This document shows positions 24,194 through 33,204 of a stretch of DNA of 64,000 nucleotides, piece after piece. The notes under the pieces are model-generated. The model was given only the letters and a program-made list of their open reading frames with translations. It ran no database searches and had not been told where the DNA came from. The stretch is from assembly GCF_036245865.1 (NCBI RefSeq), contig NZ_BTTW01000002.1, positions 496,001 through 560,000 on the forward strand, in the 5' to 3' direction. A program made the position numbers and the translations under genes. Every line of letters begins with the position of its first letter. Within the stretch, counting starts at the first letter, position 1. The DNA is from Corallococcus caeni. GTDB lineage: Bacteria > Myxococcota > Myxococcia > Myxococcales > Myxococcaceae.

Positions 24194-26361
24194 CGGACGC
24201 GGCGGGCGGAGCGCAGGAAGAGGAAGCCCAGGGCGAGGGTGACCAGCATGGCGGTGCTGCCGGTGGGGGTGTCCTCGGCGGTGGTACCGCAGCAGAAGGC
24301 CCCGCCCTGAGGCTCGGTGCCGGGCTTGCGGCGGCCGCGCTCGCACTGCTGGGTTTCGGCGGAGCAGAACTCGACGCCCAGGCAGTCGCCGCTGTCGGCG
24401 CAGGTTTCGAGGCAGGTGTTGGTGGTCAGGTCGCAGGTGCCGCCGCAGGGGCAGTGCGCGTCGGCGAAGCACTGGACGCACGCGGAGCCGTCGCACACGA
24501 GCCCTTCGGCGCACGTCACCGCGCAGGCGCCGGTGTTGGAGCAGGTGCGCGTGGTGGGGTCGCAGGTGCCGCTGCCGCAGTCGGAGTCGTTGACGCAGCC
24601 CACGCACACGCTGTTCTGCACGGTGCCGTCGGAGAGGCAGAACGGGGTGTCCTCGCCGCAGGAGTCGCAGCGCGGGCCGCAGCGCTTGTCGGTGGTGCAG
24701 GAGCTGCACTCACCGCTGACGCAGGTCTGGCCGTCGCCGCATTCCAGGTCGTTGCGGCACTGGACGCAGACCTCGCCGTCAAGACAGTAGGGGCGCTCGC
24801 CGGGGCACTTGGAGCAGCCGGGGCCGCAGCGGTCGGAGGTGTTGCACTCCGGGACGGCGTCGACGCAGGTGCCGTTCAGCGTGTCGCAGGTCTTGCCGTT
24901 GGAGCACTGGCTGTCGGTGGTGCACTCGACGCAGGAGGGCGGGGCGCCGGGGGTGGGCGCGGCGCACTGGGTGCCATTGGGGCAGCAGTTGCAGGAGTTG
25001 CCGGCGCAGGCGTCGTTGGTGTTGCAGGGCGTGCAGACGTGGTTGGAGCAGCTCTCACCCCGGTCGCATTGGGTGTCTTCGTTGCACTCGACGCAGGAGT
25101 TCGCGGTGAGGTCGCAGACCTGGCTGCCGGGGCACTCCGCGTCGGAGGTGCACTGGACGCAGGTGAAGTTCGGCTCGTCGCAGACCTGGCCGGAGCCGCA
25201 GTCGGAGTCGCGGACGCAGCCGGTGCAGACGTTGGTGGCGGTGTCACAGCGGCCGGTGGCGCAGTCGCTGTTCTGGGTGCACGCGACGCAGGTGAACTGA
25301 CCGTTGACCTGGGCGCAGATGGGCGCGGTCGGTCCGCACGGCGAGCACGTGTCGCCGCACAGGAGGTTCGTGTCACAGGGTGCGCAGAGCGCAGCGGAGT
25401 TGCAGTAGTAGGACGGACCGCAACTGCCATTGCCGGGCTGATTGGCGAACTGACGGTTGCACTGGACGCACTGGTCCAGGTTCGCGGGGAACGACGGCCG
25501 GCCGGTCTCCGTCTGGAACAGCTGCGCAGGCTGGACCAGGGAGAAGCCCGCGGTGTTGAGCGGGACGACTGGAGGCTGGTTCGCGGGCCGGTCAAAGTCC
25601 GTGAAAGTCCCATCCAGGACGGCGAACTCCAGTGCCGCGTGCTCGACGATCTGCACGTAGAGCAGCTCGATGGGATACAGCCCGGACTGGGTGAAGGTGA
25701 CCGAGTTGGTGGTGCGCCGTGTCGGCGCACCGATTTCCGGTGGCCGGATGACGATGCTGTAGCGGTTGTTGACCTTGTCGAACAGCACGAGGCTGATGGC
25801 GTCGTCGGCGTAGAAACCGAAGTGCAGGACGCGCCCGACCATGGCCTGGGTGACGTTCAGGTAGCCGCGGAAACGGGAGACAAATTTGATGCTCGGGTCG
25901 TTGTAATGGAAGGGGCAGCCACCCTGGGCACATCCTGAGACCACGTTGACGAAGTCGCCGTAGCTCAGCACGCGACCGTCATTCAGGTTGTTCGACAGGT
26001 CGAACGTGGAGCGCAGTACGGAGGTCATGCGCGTTGCGCTGTTCTCCTCCATGTATGCATTCAGGCTGTCCGTGTAGAGCGACTGGCTCGTCGGAAACTC
26101 ATTCGCAGTGCGCGTCCACACGTTGGACGCCATGCAGAGCCCTGTACCGGTATCCGTGGGCGACGGCGCCGCGGGTGCCCCCGTCACCACCACATCCGGC
26201 AGCTTCTGCGCCACGGCGGGCGCGCTCGCGAGGCACACGGCGAGCAGGGACAGCGCGGCGTACGCGCGGACGGGGAGGGGAGCTGTGCGCAAAGCGCGCG
26301 CAGCCTTACAGATTAAGTTGACGTTCTCAACCTTCCGCCCACGTCCCGAGTCCCCGTGCAC
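24190..26361 (-). CDS. traA: TraA: outer-membrane exchange / kin-recognition surface receptor
   Basis: The product has about 723 residues. After the signal (ASAPAVAQ) comes a PA14-like lectin domain around residues 95-260 (GFYADDAISLVLFDK), then about 330 residues of Cys-rich repeats of the form CxxC..DSDCGSGQVCD. The end is CC, a disordered stretch, one hydrophobic helix and RSARRVR. This is a MYXO-CTERM-like sorting tail of the kind cleaved by myxosortase. In M. xanthus, TraA variation in PA14 decides which cells exchange membrane; that residue cannot be placed without an alignment. There is no in-frame ATG. The GTG at 26361 has GGAGG 8 bases upstream; a TTG at 26292 is the alternative. Confidence 0.9.
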   Translation of the reverse strand: MHGDSGRGRKVENVNLICKAARALRTAPLPVRAYAALSLLAVCLASAPAVAQKLPDVVVTGAPAAPSPTDTGTGLCMASNVWTRTANEFPTSQSLYTDSLNAYMEENSATRMTSVLRSTFDLSNNLNDGRVLSYGDFVNVVSGCAQGGCPFHYNDPSIKFVSRFRGYLNVTQAMVGRVLHFGFYADDAISLVLFDKVNNRYSIVIRPPEIGAPTRRTTNSVTFTQSGLYPIELLYVQIVEHAALEFAVLDGTFTDFDRPANQPPVVPLNTAGFSLVQPAQLFQTETGRPSFPANLDQCVQCNRQFANQPGNGSCGPSYYCNSAALCAPCDTNLLCGDTCSPCGPTAPICAQVNGQFTCVACTQNSDCATGRCDTATNVCTGCVRDSDCGSGQVCDEPNFTCVQCTSDAECPGSQVCDLTANSCVECNEDTQCDRGESCSNHVCTPCNTNDACAGNSCNCCPNGTQCAAPTPGAPPSCVECTTDSQCSNGKTCDTLNGTCVDAVPECNTSDRCGPGCSKCPGERPYCLDGEVCVQCRNDLECGDGQTCVSGECSSCTTDKRCGPRCDSCGEDTPFCLSDGTVQNSVCVGCVNDSDCGSGTCDPTTRTCSNTGACAVTCAEGLVCDGSACVQCFADAHCPCGGTCDLTTNTCLETCADSGDCLGVEFCSAETQQCERGRRKPGTEPQGGAFCCGTTAEDTPTGSTAMLVTLALGFLFLRSARRVR

Positions 26362-26450
26362 GAATGCGACCTCCAGGGTCCTCTGTCCCTCGGAGCCGCA
26401 ATCAATCCGTGCAACATGCAAAACGGGAAACCGTCACCGTGCCGGAAGCG

Positions 26451-27515
26451 TCACACGCGACGGCACGCCACGTCCCCGTCCTGCGAGCGGATGAACGCCG
26501 CGGCGAGCTCGCTGCCCAGGGCCGCGCACAGCACCTCGTACGTCCGCCGCCGTGCTCCGCCGAAGAAGCCCGGCTGCCGGGTCAGCGTCTCCGGGTGACG
26601 CACGAAGACGTTGTACCCGAGGATGCACCCATCCGCGCGCAGCACGGTGATGCCGTCGGTGGCCATCATGCCGCGCAGGAGCTGCGCGGTCGCCCGCACC
26701 GCCGACGCCGCGCTGCCGTCCTGGGTCGCGTGGTGCCGGTCCAGCATCGCCACCACGTCCATGGGCCGGGGCAACAGGATGCCGTCCACGAACAGCGCCG
26801 AACCCGCGCGCTCCCGAGGCAGCACCGCCACCAGGGTGCCGTGCGAGGACTGCATCACCTCGAACAGCACCCGCCGGAAGAACCCACGCGCGTACTCGCG
26901 GCTGGAGGGCAGGACCTGTTCGGTCACCGCGCTGGCCAGCGTGTCCAGCACCACCGAGGGCGGCTCCAGGTCGATGCGCGCACCGGACAGGTACACGTGC
27001 CGGCACAGCCCGCCGCCGCCACGCAGCTCGAGGATGTTGTCCGCGAGCTGCAACATGCCCACCACACGCGCGCCCCGGTCCGGCGCGTGCCGCAGGCGCT
27101 CCAGCGGCGTCTCCGCCATGGGGAACGGATCCGTGCGGAAGATGCCGTAGGTGAGGCCCGCGGAGTCGCGCAGCAGGTACAGCGCCCACCAGCGTCCCTG
27201 CCCCAGCGGCGCGCACTGCTTGAGCGCCCGCTGGATGGTGGCGCGGTTGCGCGGCCCCGAGCCGAGCGGAATCGGGTCGTGCCCGCCCAGGAGCTCCATC
27301 ATCGCCCCCAGGTCATCACCCAGGAACGCGGTGGGGAACAGCAGCGCGCCCTCCTCGCGGTAGCGCGACAGCGTCACCAGCAGCTCGCTGAGCGCGTCCG
27401 CCGTCTGCGGACACGTCATGTCCGCCTCGTCGAGGAACGCACTGACGGACTCGGTCAGCAGGTGACGAAACGACAGGATGAGAGGTGAACCCGACTCCGG
27501 GCCCGGACCGGTCAT
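26451..27515 (-). CDS. Possible DACNV-type protein (diadenylate-cyclase-like fold)
   Basis: The product is a soluble protein of 354 residues with no signal peptide or membrane helix. The last 120 residues (ATDGITVLRADGCILGYNVF, then GGARRRTYEVLCAAL and AAFIRSQDGDVAC) have the strand-helix order of a DisA-type nucleotide-cyclase fold. The G(A/T)RHR-like motif appears as GGARRR, so the active site looks changed. That fits the DACNV sensor-domain family described from comparative genomics, but the match is by eye only. The start could be ATG at 27515 or 27536. It lies upstream of traA on the same strand with about 90 bases between them, so it may or may not share a transcript. Confidence 0.5.
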   Translation of the reverse strand: MTGPGPESGSPLILSFRHLLTESVSAFLDEADMTCPQTADALSELLVTLSRYREEGALLFPTAFLGDDLGAMMELLGGHDPIPLGSGPRNRATIQRALKQCAPLGQGRWWALYLLRDSAGLTYGIFRTDPFPMAETPLERLRHAPDRGARVVGMLQLADNILELRGGGGLCRHVYLSGARIDLEPPSVVLDTLASAVTEQVLPSSREYARGFFRRVLFEVMQSSHGTLVAVLPRERAGSALFVDGILLPRPMDVVAMLDRHHATQDGSAASAVRATAQLLRGMMATDGITVLRADGCILGYNVFVRHPETLTRQPGFFGGARRRTYEVLCAALGSELAAAFIRSQDGDVACRRV

Positions 27516-27602
27516 GGCGGACCCAGCATGACGCATCGGTGGCGGCGAGGCACGAAGTCTTGCCTCCCTCCCGGAGGCTGGGGCCTGTCGGGAACCGGGC
27601 GC

Positions 27603-29354
27603 CTACTCCGCCGCCCGCCGCGCGGTTTCCAGGGTGGTCGCGGTGCGCATCCAGCCCTCCGCCTGGGCATCCAGGTGGGACAGGAGGTCCGCGAAGAAGC
27701 GCGCCTCCATGGCCTGCGCCAGCGTGGCCCCGTGCGAGTCCGCCCACTTGCGCGTCACCGTCGCGCGCACCTGGGCGCCCAGCAGGTCCACGAAGCGCTC
27801 CAGCAGCGGCGTGGACAGCAGCGTCCCCGCCCACACCACCGCGTCATGCCCCAGCCCACCCGTGGCCACCGTCACCACCGCCGCCGCCCCGGATGGCACC
27901 GAGTACACCAGCGTGGTGAGCGCCTGGAGCAGCTCCTCGCGCATGCCGCCTTGCAGCTCGGTGCCCACCAACTGGCGGCAGAAGTCGTACAGCGTCGCCC
28001 GGTCCGCCGCGTGCGCGTGCAGCGCGTCCAGCTCCAGCGAAGCGTCCAGCCGGCCCAGCATCGCGGGCCCGAAGGCCTGCGCCAGTTTCTCCCGCGTCTC
28101 CGCGTCCCCGCGCCACGCGGCCACCTCCGGCGCGAAGGCGTCCACCAGCCGGCGCAGCCCGTCCTTCAGCGAGTCATCCACCGCCTGCGAGGGTAGCGCT
28201 TCATGGGGCCGGGGCCCGGTGAAGGACTCGCGCACCTTGCGGCTCACGAACGTGAGCGCCGTGGCCAGCCCCCGGAACGGCAGGCGCACGAACCGGTGGA
28301 AGGTGCTGCGCGCATCCAGTTCGTCGCGAAACGCATCCACCAGGACATCCGCGGGCACGGCCTTGAGCGCCGCCTGCGCACCAATGCCTTGCAGGTCATG
28401 CCGCAGCCGCTGCCTCAGCCGCTCCGGCTCGCGGGCCGCGCGGGTCGCCGCCCGGGCCACCGCGTCCAGCTCCGAGCGCGCATCCGACAGCGACGCCTCC
28501 AGCGCCCGCGCCTTCAGCTCGCGCGCATGCTCGGCCTGTCCCAGCAGCGCGGCGAGCGGTGGCCGTCCGTCCAGCGCCTGCGTGGCCAGCGGCTTCAGTC
28601 CCGCCTCCACGTCCGGCTGGTGCGGCGCCAGGTAGCGCGCGAGCGGCGGGTGGCCCACGTCCTGGGCCAGCTTGTCCAGGTGGCCGCGCGCCACGTCCTC
28701 GCGCGTGGCCTCGTTGTAGACGAGCAGGTACGGCTTGCCGTGGCCCACCGCCGCGCGCAGGAAGTCCACCAGCGCCGCGTTCTGGTACGTCTGCCGGCTC
28801 ACCACGAACACCAGCACGTCCACCGTGACGAGCAGCGCCTCGGCCCGCTCGCGGTTGTCGCGGTACACGCTGTCGAAGTCCGGCGTGTCCATCACCAGCA
28901 GCCCGCGCGGCACCGCGTCCGACAGCACCAGGTACAGCCGGCCCGCGGGCCCGGCCTCGTCCACGGGCGCCACCGTCCCGTTGGCCACCGGGACGATGTC
29001 GTAGCGCTGGGTGAGCACGTCCTTCAGCGCTCCGGTCCACGTCTCCGGGTTCGCCGCGGCCAGGCACTGCTTGGTGAGGCCGCCCTCGGGGCGCGCGGGG
29101 GACAGGGACGCCTTCGCCAGCGCGTTGAAGAGCGTGGACTTCCCGACGTTGTTGGGCCCGGCGATGGCCACCAGGAGCAGCGGAACGTCGTCGGCGCCGG
29201 AGCCCAGGCGGGGCAGCAGGTCGCGGCGCAGGCGTTCGGCCAGGCGGCGGGCCAGGTCGGCGTCGGCGCCGTCGGGGAAGCGCTCGGAGGCGGGCAGGGC
29301 GTCCAGGGCGGACGCGAGGGCGGTGCGCAGGGCGCGAGGGTCCTTCATGGGCAT
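27603..29354 (-). CDS. Dynamin-like GTPase
   Basis: The product has 583 residues. The P-loop GPNNVGKST is at about residues 66-74. GLTKQCLAAANPETW corresponds to switch I, LLVMDTPDFDSVY to G3, and YNEATRED to the G4 region. The rest is long helices, with FHRFVRLPFRGLATALTFV as a possible membrane-touching stretch and an AAAVVTVATGGLGHDAVVW hydrophobic segment near the C-terminus. The length and domain order suit bacterial dynamin-like proteins, which remodel or fuse membranes. It is a relative of the truncated GTPase at 1-444. The start is MPMKDP at 29354; MKDP at 29348 is also possible. Confidence 0.85.
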   Translation of the reverse strand: MPMKDPRALRTALASALDALPASERFPDGADADLARRLAERLRRDLLPRLGSGADDVPLLLVAIAGPNNVGKSTLFNALAKASLSPARPEGGLTKQCLAAANPETWTGALKDVLTQRYDIVPVANGTVAPVDEAGPAGRLYLVLSDAVPRGLLVMDTPDFDSVYRDNRERAEALLVTVDVLVFVVSRQTYQNAALVDFLRAAVGHGKPYLLVYNEATREDVARGHLDKLAQDVGHPPLARYLAPHQPDVEAGLKPLATQALDGRPPLAALLGQAEHARELKARALEASLSDARSELDAVARAATRAAREPERLRQRLRHDLQGIGAQAALKAVPADVLVDAFRDELDARSTFHRFVRLPFRGLATALTFVSRKVRESFTGPRPHEALPSQAVDDSLKDGLRRLVDAFAPEVAAWRGDAETREKLAQAFGPAMLGRLDASLELDALHAHAADRATLYDFCRQLVGTELQGGMREELLQALTTLVYSVPSGAAAVVTVATGGLGHDAVVWAGTLLSTPLLERFVDLLGAQVRATVTRKWADSHGATLAQAMEARFFADLLSHLDAQAEGWMRTATTLETARRAAE

Positions 29355-29458
29355 AGGGGCCACGCGCAAGACAGCACGCACGCCGCGCGGTGCCCAGACA
29401 AGTGTGCGCACACTGTCCACCGAGGACACCCCTCGGGAGGCGCGATAGGGTGCGCCGC

Positions 29459-30832
29459 ATGCGCTCCCTCCTCGCCTGCCTGCTTCTGTCGGGGTCCATC
29501 GCCTGCACGGCCACGCACGCCAACGCGCCCGCGCCCGCCGAGGCCCACGCCGAAGGCCCTCTGCCCTTCATCCCGGATGACTACGCCCGCGCGCTCGCGG
29601 ACGCGAAGGCGAAGGGCGTGCCCCTGTTCGTCGACACCTGGGCGCCGTGGTGTCACACGTGCCGCTCCATGCGCGCGTATGTCTTCACGGACAAGGCGCT
29701 GGCGAAGCACGCGGACCGCTTCGTGTGGCTGGAGCTCAACACCGACCTGACCCAGAACGCGACGTTCCAGGAGAAGTACCCGGTGGAGTTCTGGCCCACC
29801 TTCTTCATCATCGACCCGCGCGAGGAGAAGGCCCTGCTGCGCTTCGCCGGCAGCGCGACGGTGCCGCAGTTGGAGCGCCTCTTCGAGGACGGCGAGCGCG
29901 CCTATCAGGGCGGTGCCACCGGCGCGGACGCGCTGCTCGCCCGGGGTGACGCCCTCTACGGGGAGCGCAAGCCCGCGGAGGCCGCCGAGGCCCTGACGCT
30001 CGCGCTCGCGGAGGCCCCCGCCGACTGGTCCCGCCGGGGCCGCGCGCTGGAGTCGCTGCTGATGGCGCAGTACGGGGCGAAGCAGTACGTGCCCTGCGCG
30101 CAGAAGGCGGTGGCGGAGCTGCCGGGGGTGCCGCGCTCGCTCAACCTGGCCAACAGCGTCCTCAACGGCCTCACCTGCGCGCTGGCCATCCCCGAGGGCA
30201 CGCCCGAGGCCGCGGACCTGCGCCACACGCTGGAGGCGAAGGCGCGCGACGTGCTGGCGCCGCCCGCCATCGACATGGAGGCGGATGACCGCTCCGGCCT
30301 GTACGAGGTGCTGGTGGAGGCGCGCAAGCAGGACCAGGACACTGCGGGCGCGAAGCAGGTGGCGCAGGAGTGGCTGACGTTCCTGGAGGGCGAGGCCGCG
30401 AAGGCGCCGAACCCCGAGGCGCGCACGGTGTTCGACTCGCACCGCATGCTCGCGGCGATGACGCTGGAGCAGCCGCAGCGGGCCATCCCCGCGCTGGAGC
30501 AGAGCGAGAAGGACCTGCCCCAGGACTACAACCCGCCCGCGCGGCTCGCGACGCTGTACCGCCTGTCGGGCCGGCTCGACGACGCGCTCGCCGCGAACGA
30601 CCGGGCCCTGGCGCGGGTGCAGGGAGCGCGGCGGCTGTCCGTGCTCTCCGGCCGCGCGGACATCCAGGTCGCGCGCAAGGACACCGCGGGCGCGGTGAAG
30701 ACGCTGGAGGAGGCGCTGACCTTCGCGAAGACGCTGCCCGCCGCGCAGGTGTCCCCGCGTCAGGTGGAGTCGCTGGAGAAGAAGCTCGCCGGGCTCAAGT
30801 CGCCGGCCGCTGCTCCAGGCGCGGCGCCGTAG
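29459..30832 (+). CDS. Lipoprotein with thioredoxin-fold and TPR regions
   Basis: The product has 457 residues. The signal ends at SGSIAC, with lipidated Cys16. A thioredoxin-like domain follows, with WAPWCHTC at 61-68. The CHTC pair and MRAYVF resemble the thiol-disulfide domain of DsbD or of the Thioredoxin_7 family. The C-terminal 280 residues are TPR-like helical pairs. An extracytoplasmic reductase or disulfide-handling role is plausible; the CxxC suggests thiol chemistry. The gene is divergent from the dynamin-like gene and convergent with the metallophosphatase gene. Confidence 0.8.
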   Translation: MRSLLACLLLSGSIACTATHANAPAPAEAHAEGPLPFIPDDYARALADAKAKGVPLFVDTWAPWCHTCRSMRAYVFTDKALAKHADRFVWLELNTDLTQNATFQEKYPVEFWPTFFIIDPREEKALLRFAGSATVPQLERLFEDGERAYQGGATGADALLARGDALYGERKPAEAAEALTLALAEAPADWSRRGRALESLLMAQYGAKQYVPCAQKAVAELPGVPRSLNLANSVLNGLTCALAIPEGTPEAADLRHTLEAKARDVLAPPAIDMEADDRSGLYEVLVEARKQDQDTAGAKQVAQEWLTFLEGEAAKAPNPEARTVFDSHRMLAAMTLEQPQRAIPALEQSEKDLPQDYNPPARLATLYRLSGRLDDALAANDRALARVQGARRLSVLSGRADIQVARKDTAGAVKTLEEALTFAKTLPAAQVSPRQVESLEKKLAGLKSPAAAPGAAP

Positions 30833-30844
30833 CAGGCCCATCAC

Positions 30845-30878
30845 CCTCGCGTGTGCTCCGGATGCGGCACACGCGAGG
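30845..30878. terminator. Bidirectional hairpin between convergent genes
   Basis: CCTCGCGTGTGC (30845-30856) pairs perfectly with GCACACGCGAGG (30867-30878) across a 10-base loop. It fills most of the gap between the stop codons at 30832 and 30884, and its shape serves both strands. No T run is present. Confidence 0.6.
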
Positions 30879-30883
30879 AGTCG

Positions 30884-32035
30884 TCACGGGACCCGCGGCA
30901 CCGCGCGACGGGCGTCCAGGTCGAACAGCTCGAAGTCCTCCGCGCGTCCCTCGCGCATGGCGCCATCCGTGAAGACCATCACCGCTTCACCCGGGCCCGT
31001 CATTGGCGGCGGTCCGTGCGCGTAGTCCACGCGCGTCCCATCCGTCACCAGGTGGCGCAGCACGCCATCCCGCGCGGGGCCCGGCACCCCCACCAGCTCC
31101 CGCACCCGCTTGTCTCGCGTGTGGCCCACCACCTGGGACAACCCCAGCGGCAAGCGCCGGGGATCGAACCTGCGCCGGGGCGTCCCCCGCACGCGCTCCG
31201 CATCCTCCGCGGCCAGGCTGGGCCGCTGGTAGAAGATGCCCACTCCCTCGCCATCCTTCGCATTGCCCGGATGGTGCAACCCCGGCAGCACGAGCGGCCC
31301 GCTCTTCCACGCCTCCACCGCCCGGTCCATCACCCCGTTGAGCGCCTCCGCCACCGCGCGCGCGTCCGCCCACCGCCCAGGCTCGAGCCCCACGACCTCC
31401 AGGTCCTCGCGCGTGACGCCCGCGTGCAGCACCAGCAGCGAATCCCCGGCCGCATGCGCGACGCGGAACCTCCGTGCGCGCAGCAGGTGCTCCACCCACG
31501 CGCGCTGCTCCTCGGTCCAGGTGCTGAAGTCCCGCGCCGCCAGCTCCGCGCTCGGCAACCCGGGCCAGCGCTGGAGGAAGGCCCGCTCCGCCGCCGCGTC
31601 GGTGTCATCCCCCGCGTAGACCCGGTCCGCGTCCACCTGCGCGGCGCGGAAGGTCGCATCGGTGAAGTCCGCCAGCTCTCCCACGCGCCCCAGGTCGTGG
31701 TTGCCCAGGAGCAGCACCGCTTGATCCGCCGGATGGGACGCGAGCCACGCCACCCACCGCAGCGCGCTCCGGGCCACGCGCTCGCGGTCGGCCGCGGGAC
31801 CCCAGTCGAAGTGGTCGCCCACGGACACCAGGCACACGTCCGGGCGCAGCCCTCCATCCCCATCCAGCAACCCGTGCAGCGAGAGGATGGACAGCACCCG
31901 GTCGAAGTCCGCCTGCGGGTCCCCCATCGCCACGTGCAGCGTGCGGCGCTGGCCATCCGTCGCGACCGCGTGCGGCCCCTCCGCCACCGCCGCGTCGGCG
32001 CGAGCCAGCGCCTTCCTCAAGAGCGCGTCATCCAT
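30884..32035 (-). CDS. Calcineurin-like metallophosphatase
   Basis: The product has 383 residues and is soluble. Three metal-site motifs are seen: MGDPQAD (the usual GDxHG region with His replaced by Gln), VGDHFDWGP (GDxxDRGP type) and LLGNHDLGR (GNHD). Further along come LLVLHAG and VVGHTRDK, the two late histidine motifs. This is the dinuclear metallophosphatase layout of serine/threonine phosphatases and Ap4A hydrolases. The substrate is not clear. It is followed downstream (lower coordinates) by the 30845 hairpin. Confidence 0.85.
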   Translation of the reverse strand: MDDALLRKALARADAAVAEGPHAVATDGQRRTLHVAMGDPQADFDRVLSILSLHGLLDGDGGLRPDVCLVSVGDHFDWGPAADRERVARSALRWVAWLASHPADQAVLLLGNHDLGRVGELADFTDATFRAAQVDADRVYAGDDTDAAAERAFLQRWPGLPSAELAARDFSTWTEEQRAWVEHLLRARRFRVAHAAGDSLLVLHAGVTREDLEVVGLEPGRWADARAVAEALNGVMDRAVEAWKSGPLVLPGLHHPGNAKDGEGVGIFYQRPSLAAEDAERVRGTPRRRFDPRRLPLGLSQVVGHTRDKRVRELVGVPGPARDGVLRHLVTDGTRVDYAHGPPPMTGPGEAVMVFTDGAMREGRAEDFELFDLDARRAVPRVP

Positions 32036-32076
32036 CCCTCCATCCTAGTCACGCCGGGGGCGGTGCCCACGGCGCA

Positions 32077-33204
32077 TCAGGACTGGAAGAAGCGGGAGAT
32101 GAGCGCGGAGCGGCTCTCCACCTGCGCCTTGTTCAGGAGGTGCGTGACGTGCACCTCCACCGTGCGCTCGGCGCAGCCCAGGTGCAGGGCGATGGCCTTG
32201 TTCGTCTCCCCCTGCACCACGTGCTCCAGCACCTGCGCCTCGCGCGCGGTGAGCCCCCAGCGCTGGGTCAGCACCGGCAGGCGCGACGTCGGCTCCATCG
32301 GGGGGCCGGGGTCCAGCACCAGGTAGTGGTCCGGCAGCCCCTGCGTGCGCAGCGGGCCGGAGGAGAACAGTGGCCCCGTGCCCGGCGGGCTCCGCAGACA
32401 CTCGCGCACCTGCGCCGCCAGCGCCTGCGAGTCCTGCTCCCACCGCGCCTGCCCCGCCTTGTTGGCGTGCATCACCCGGCCGCTGAACGTGACGACCCAC
32501 GCGGGCCGCCCCAGCACCTCCAGCGCCGCGCCCAGGGCCGGGCCCAGCAGGCCCGCCTCGCGCAGCCGCCGGTCCATGGCCATGCGCCGCTGGATGGCGG
32601 GCGTCAGCGCCTGGAGCAGCCGCTGCTCCCGCTCCGTGAAGGGCTCGGACCGGAAGGCGCCCACCCAGCCCAGCATCATGTCGCCTTCGCACACCAGCAC
32701 CCGCAGCTGCGCCAGGTGCTCCAATCCCAGACGCCGGTACAGGTTCGAGGCGTTCCCGGCCAGCTGCGCCCGCGCGTGCTCCCACTCGGCCTCGCTCAGC
32801 CCCAGCCGCTCCCACAGCGGCCCCTCGCCCTCGCCGGTGATGGGCAGGGCCCGCAGGGGCTCCGGCATGCCCAGCGGTGAGAAGCGCATCGCCCGGTTGC
32901 GCTGGGCCAGCGGCGGACGCGCGGGATCGAAATAGCCGAACCGGCTCCCCGCCGGTGGCAGGGCCGCGTCGAAGGCCTCCGAAAGGGCCGAGGACGGCTG
33001 CGGGAAGCCCGCGCCGTACACGAAGGCCGTGTGATAGCGGTCCGGGCCCACATCCACGCCGTAGGCCGCCGTCCGCTCCGCGCGCAGGGCGCCACGGAGC
33101 GCGGTGAGGACCGCCGGCAGTGCCTCGGAGCCGGGCTCCAGCCCCTCCAGCAGGCCCTCCAGCTCCTGCAAGAGGCGTTGGTCCTCGGAAATCAAATCAA
33201 TCAC
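32077..33204 (-). CDS. LuxR-family transcriptional regulator
   Basis: The product has 375 residues. The C-terminal 70 residues contain a LuxR-type helix-turn-helix: LTAREAQVLEHVVQGETNKAIALHLGC, then ERTVEVHVTHLLNKAQVESRSAL. The N-terminal part (about 300 residues) has no clear autoinducer-binding motif; it resembles a GAF- or PAS-like sensory region, with AFRSEPFTEREQRLLQALTPAIQRR before a PAS-like stretch. The start is the GTG at 33204. A TATAGT sequence at 33214-33219 on the same strand could be a -10 element giving an almost leaderless transcript. Confidence 0.85.
   Translation of the reverse strand: MIDLISEDQRLLQELEGLLEGLEPGSEALPAVLTALRGALRAERTAAYGVDVGPDRYHTAFVYGAGFPQPSSALSEAFDAALPPAGSRFGYFDPARPPLAQRNRAMRFSPLGMPEPLRALPITGEGEGPLWERLGLSEAEWEHARAQLAGNASNLYRRLGLEHLAQLRVLVCEGDMMLGWVGAFRSEPFTEREQRLLQALTPAIQRRMAMDRRLREAGLLGPALGAALEVLGRPAWVVTFSGRVMHANKAGQARWEQDSQALAAQVRECLRSPPGTGPLFSSGPLRTQGLPDHYLVLDPGPPMEPTSRLPVLTQRWGLTAREAQVLEHVVQGETNKAIALHLGCAERTVEVHVTHLLNKAQVESRSALISRFFQS

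Noticed and set aside
24190-26361. TraA gene called as a multi-repeat EGF-like protein unrelated to exchange
   Set aside because: The PA14 domain, MYXO-CTERM-like tail and coupled OmpA-domain gene fit TraAB better.
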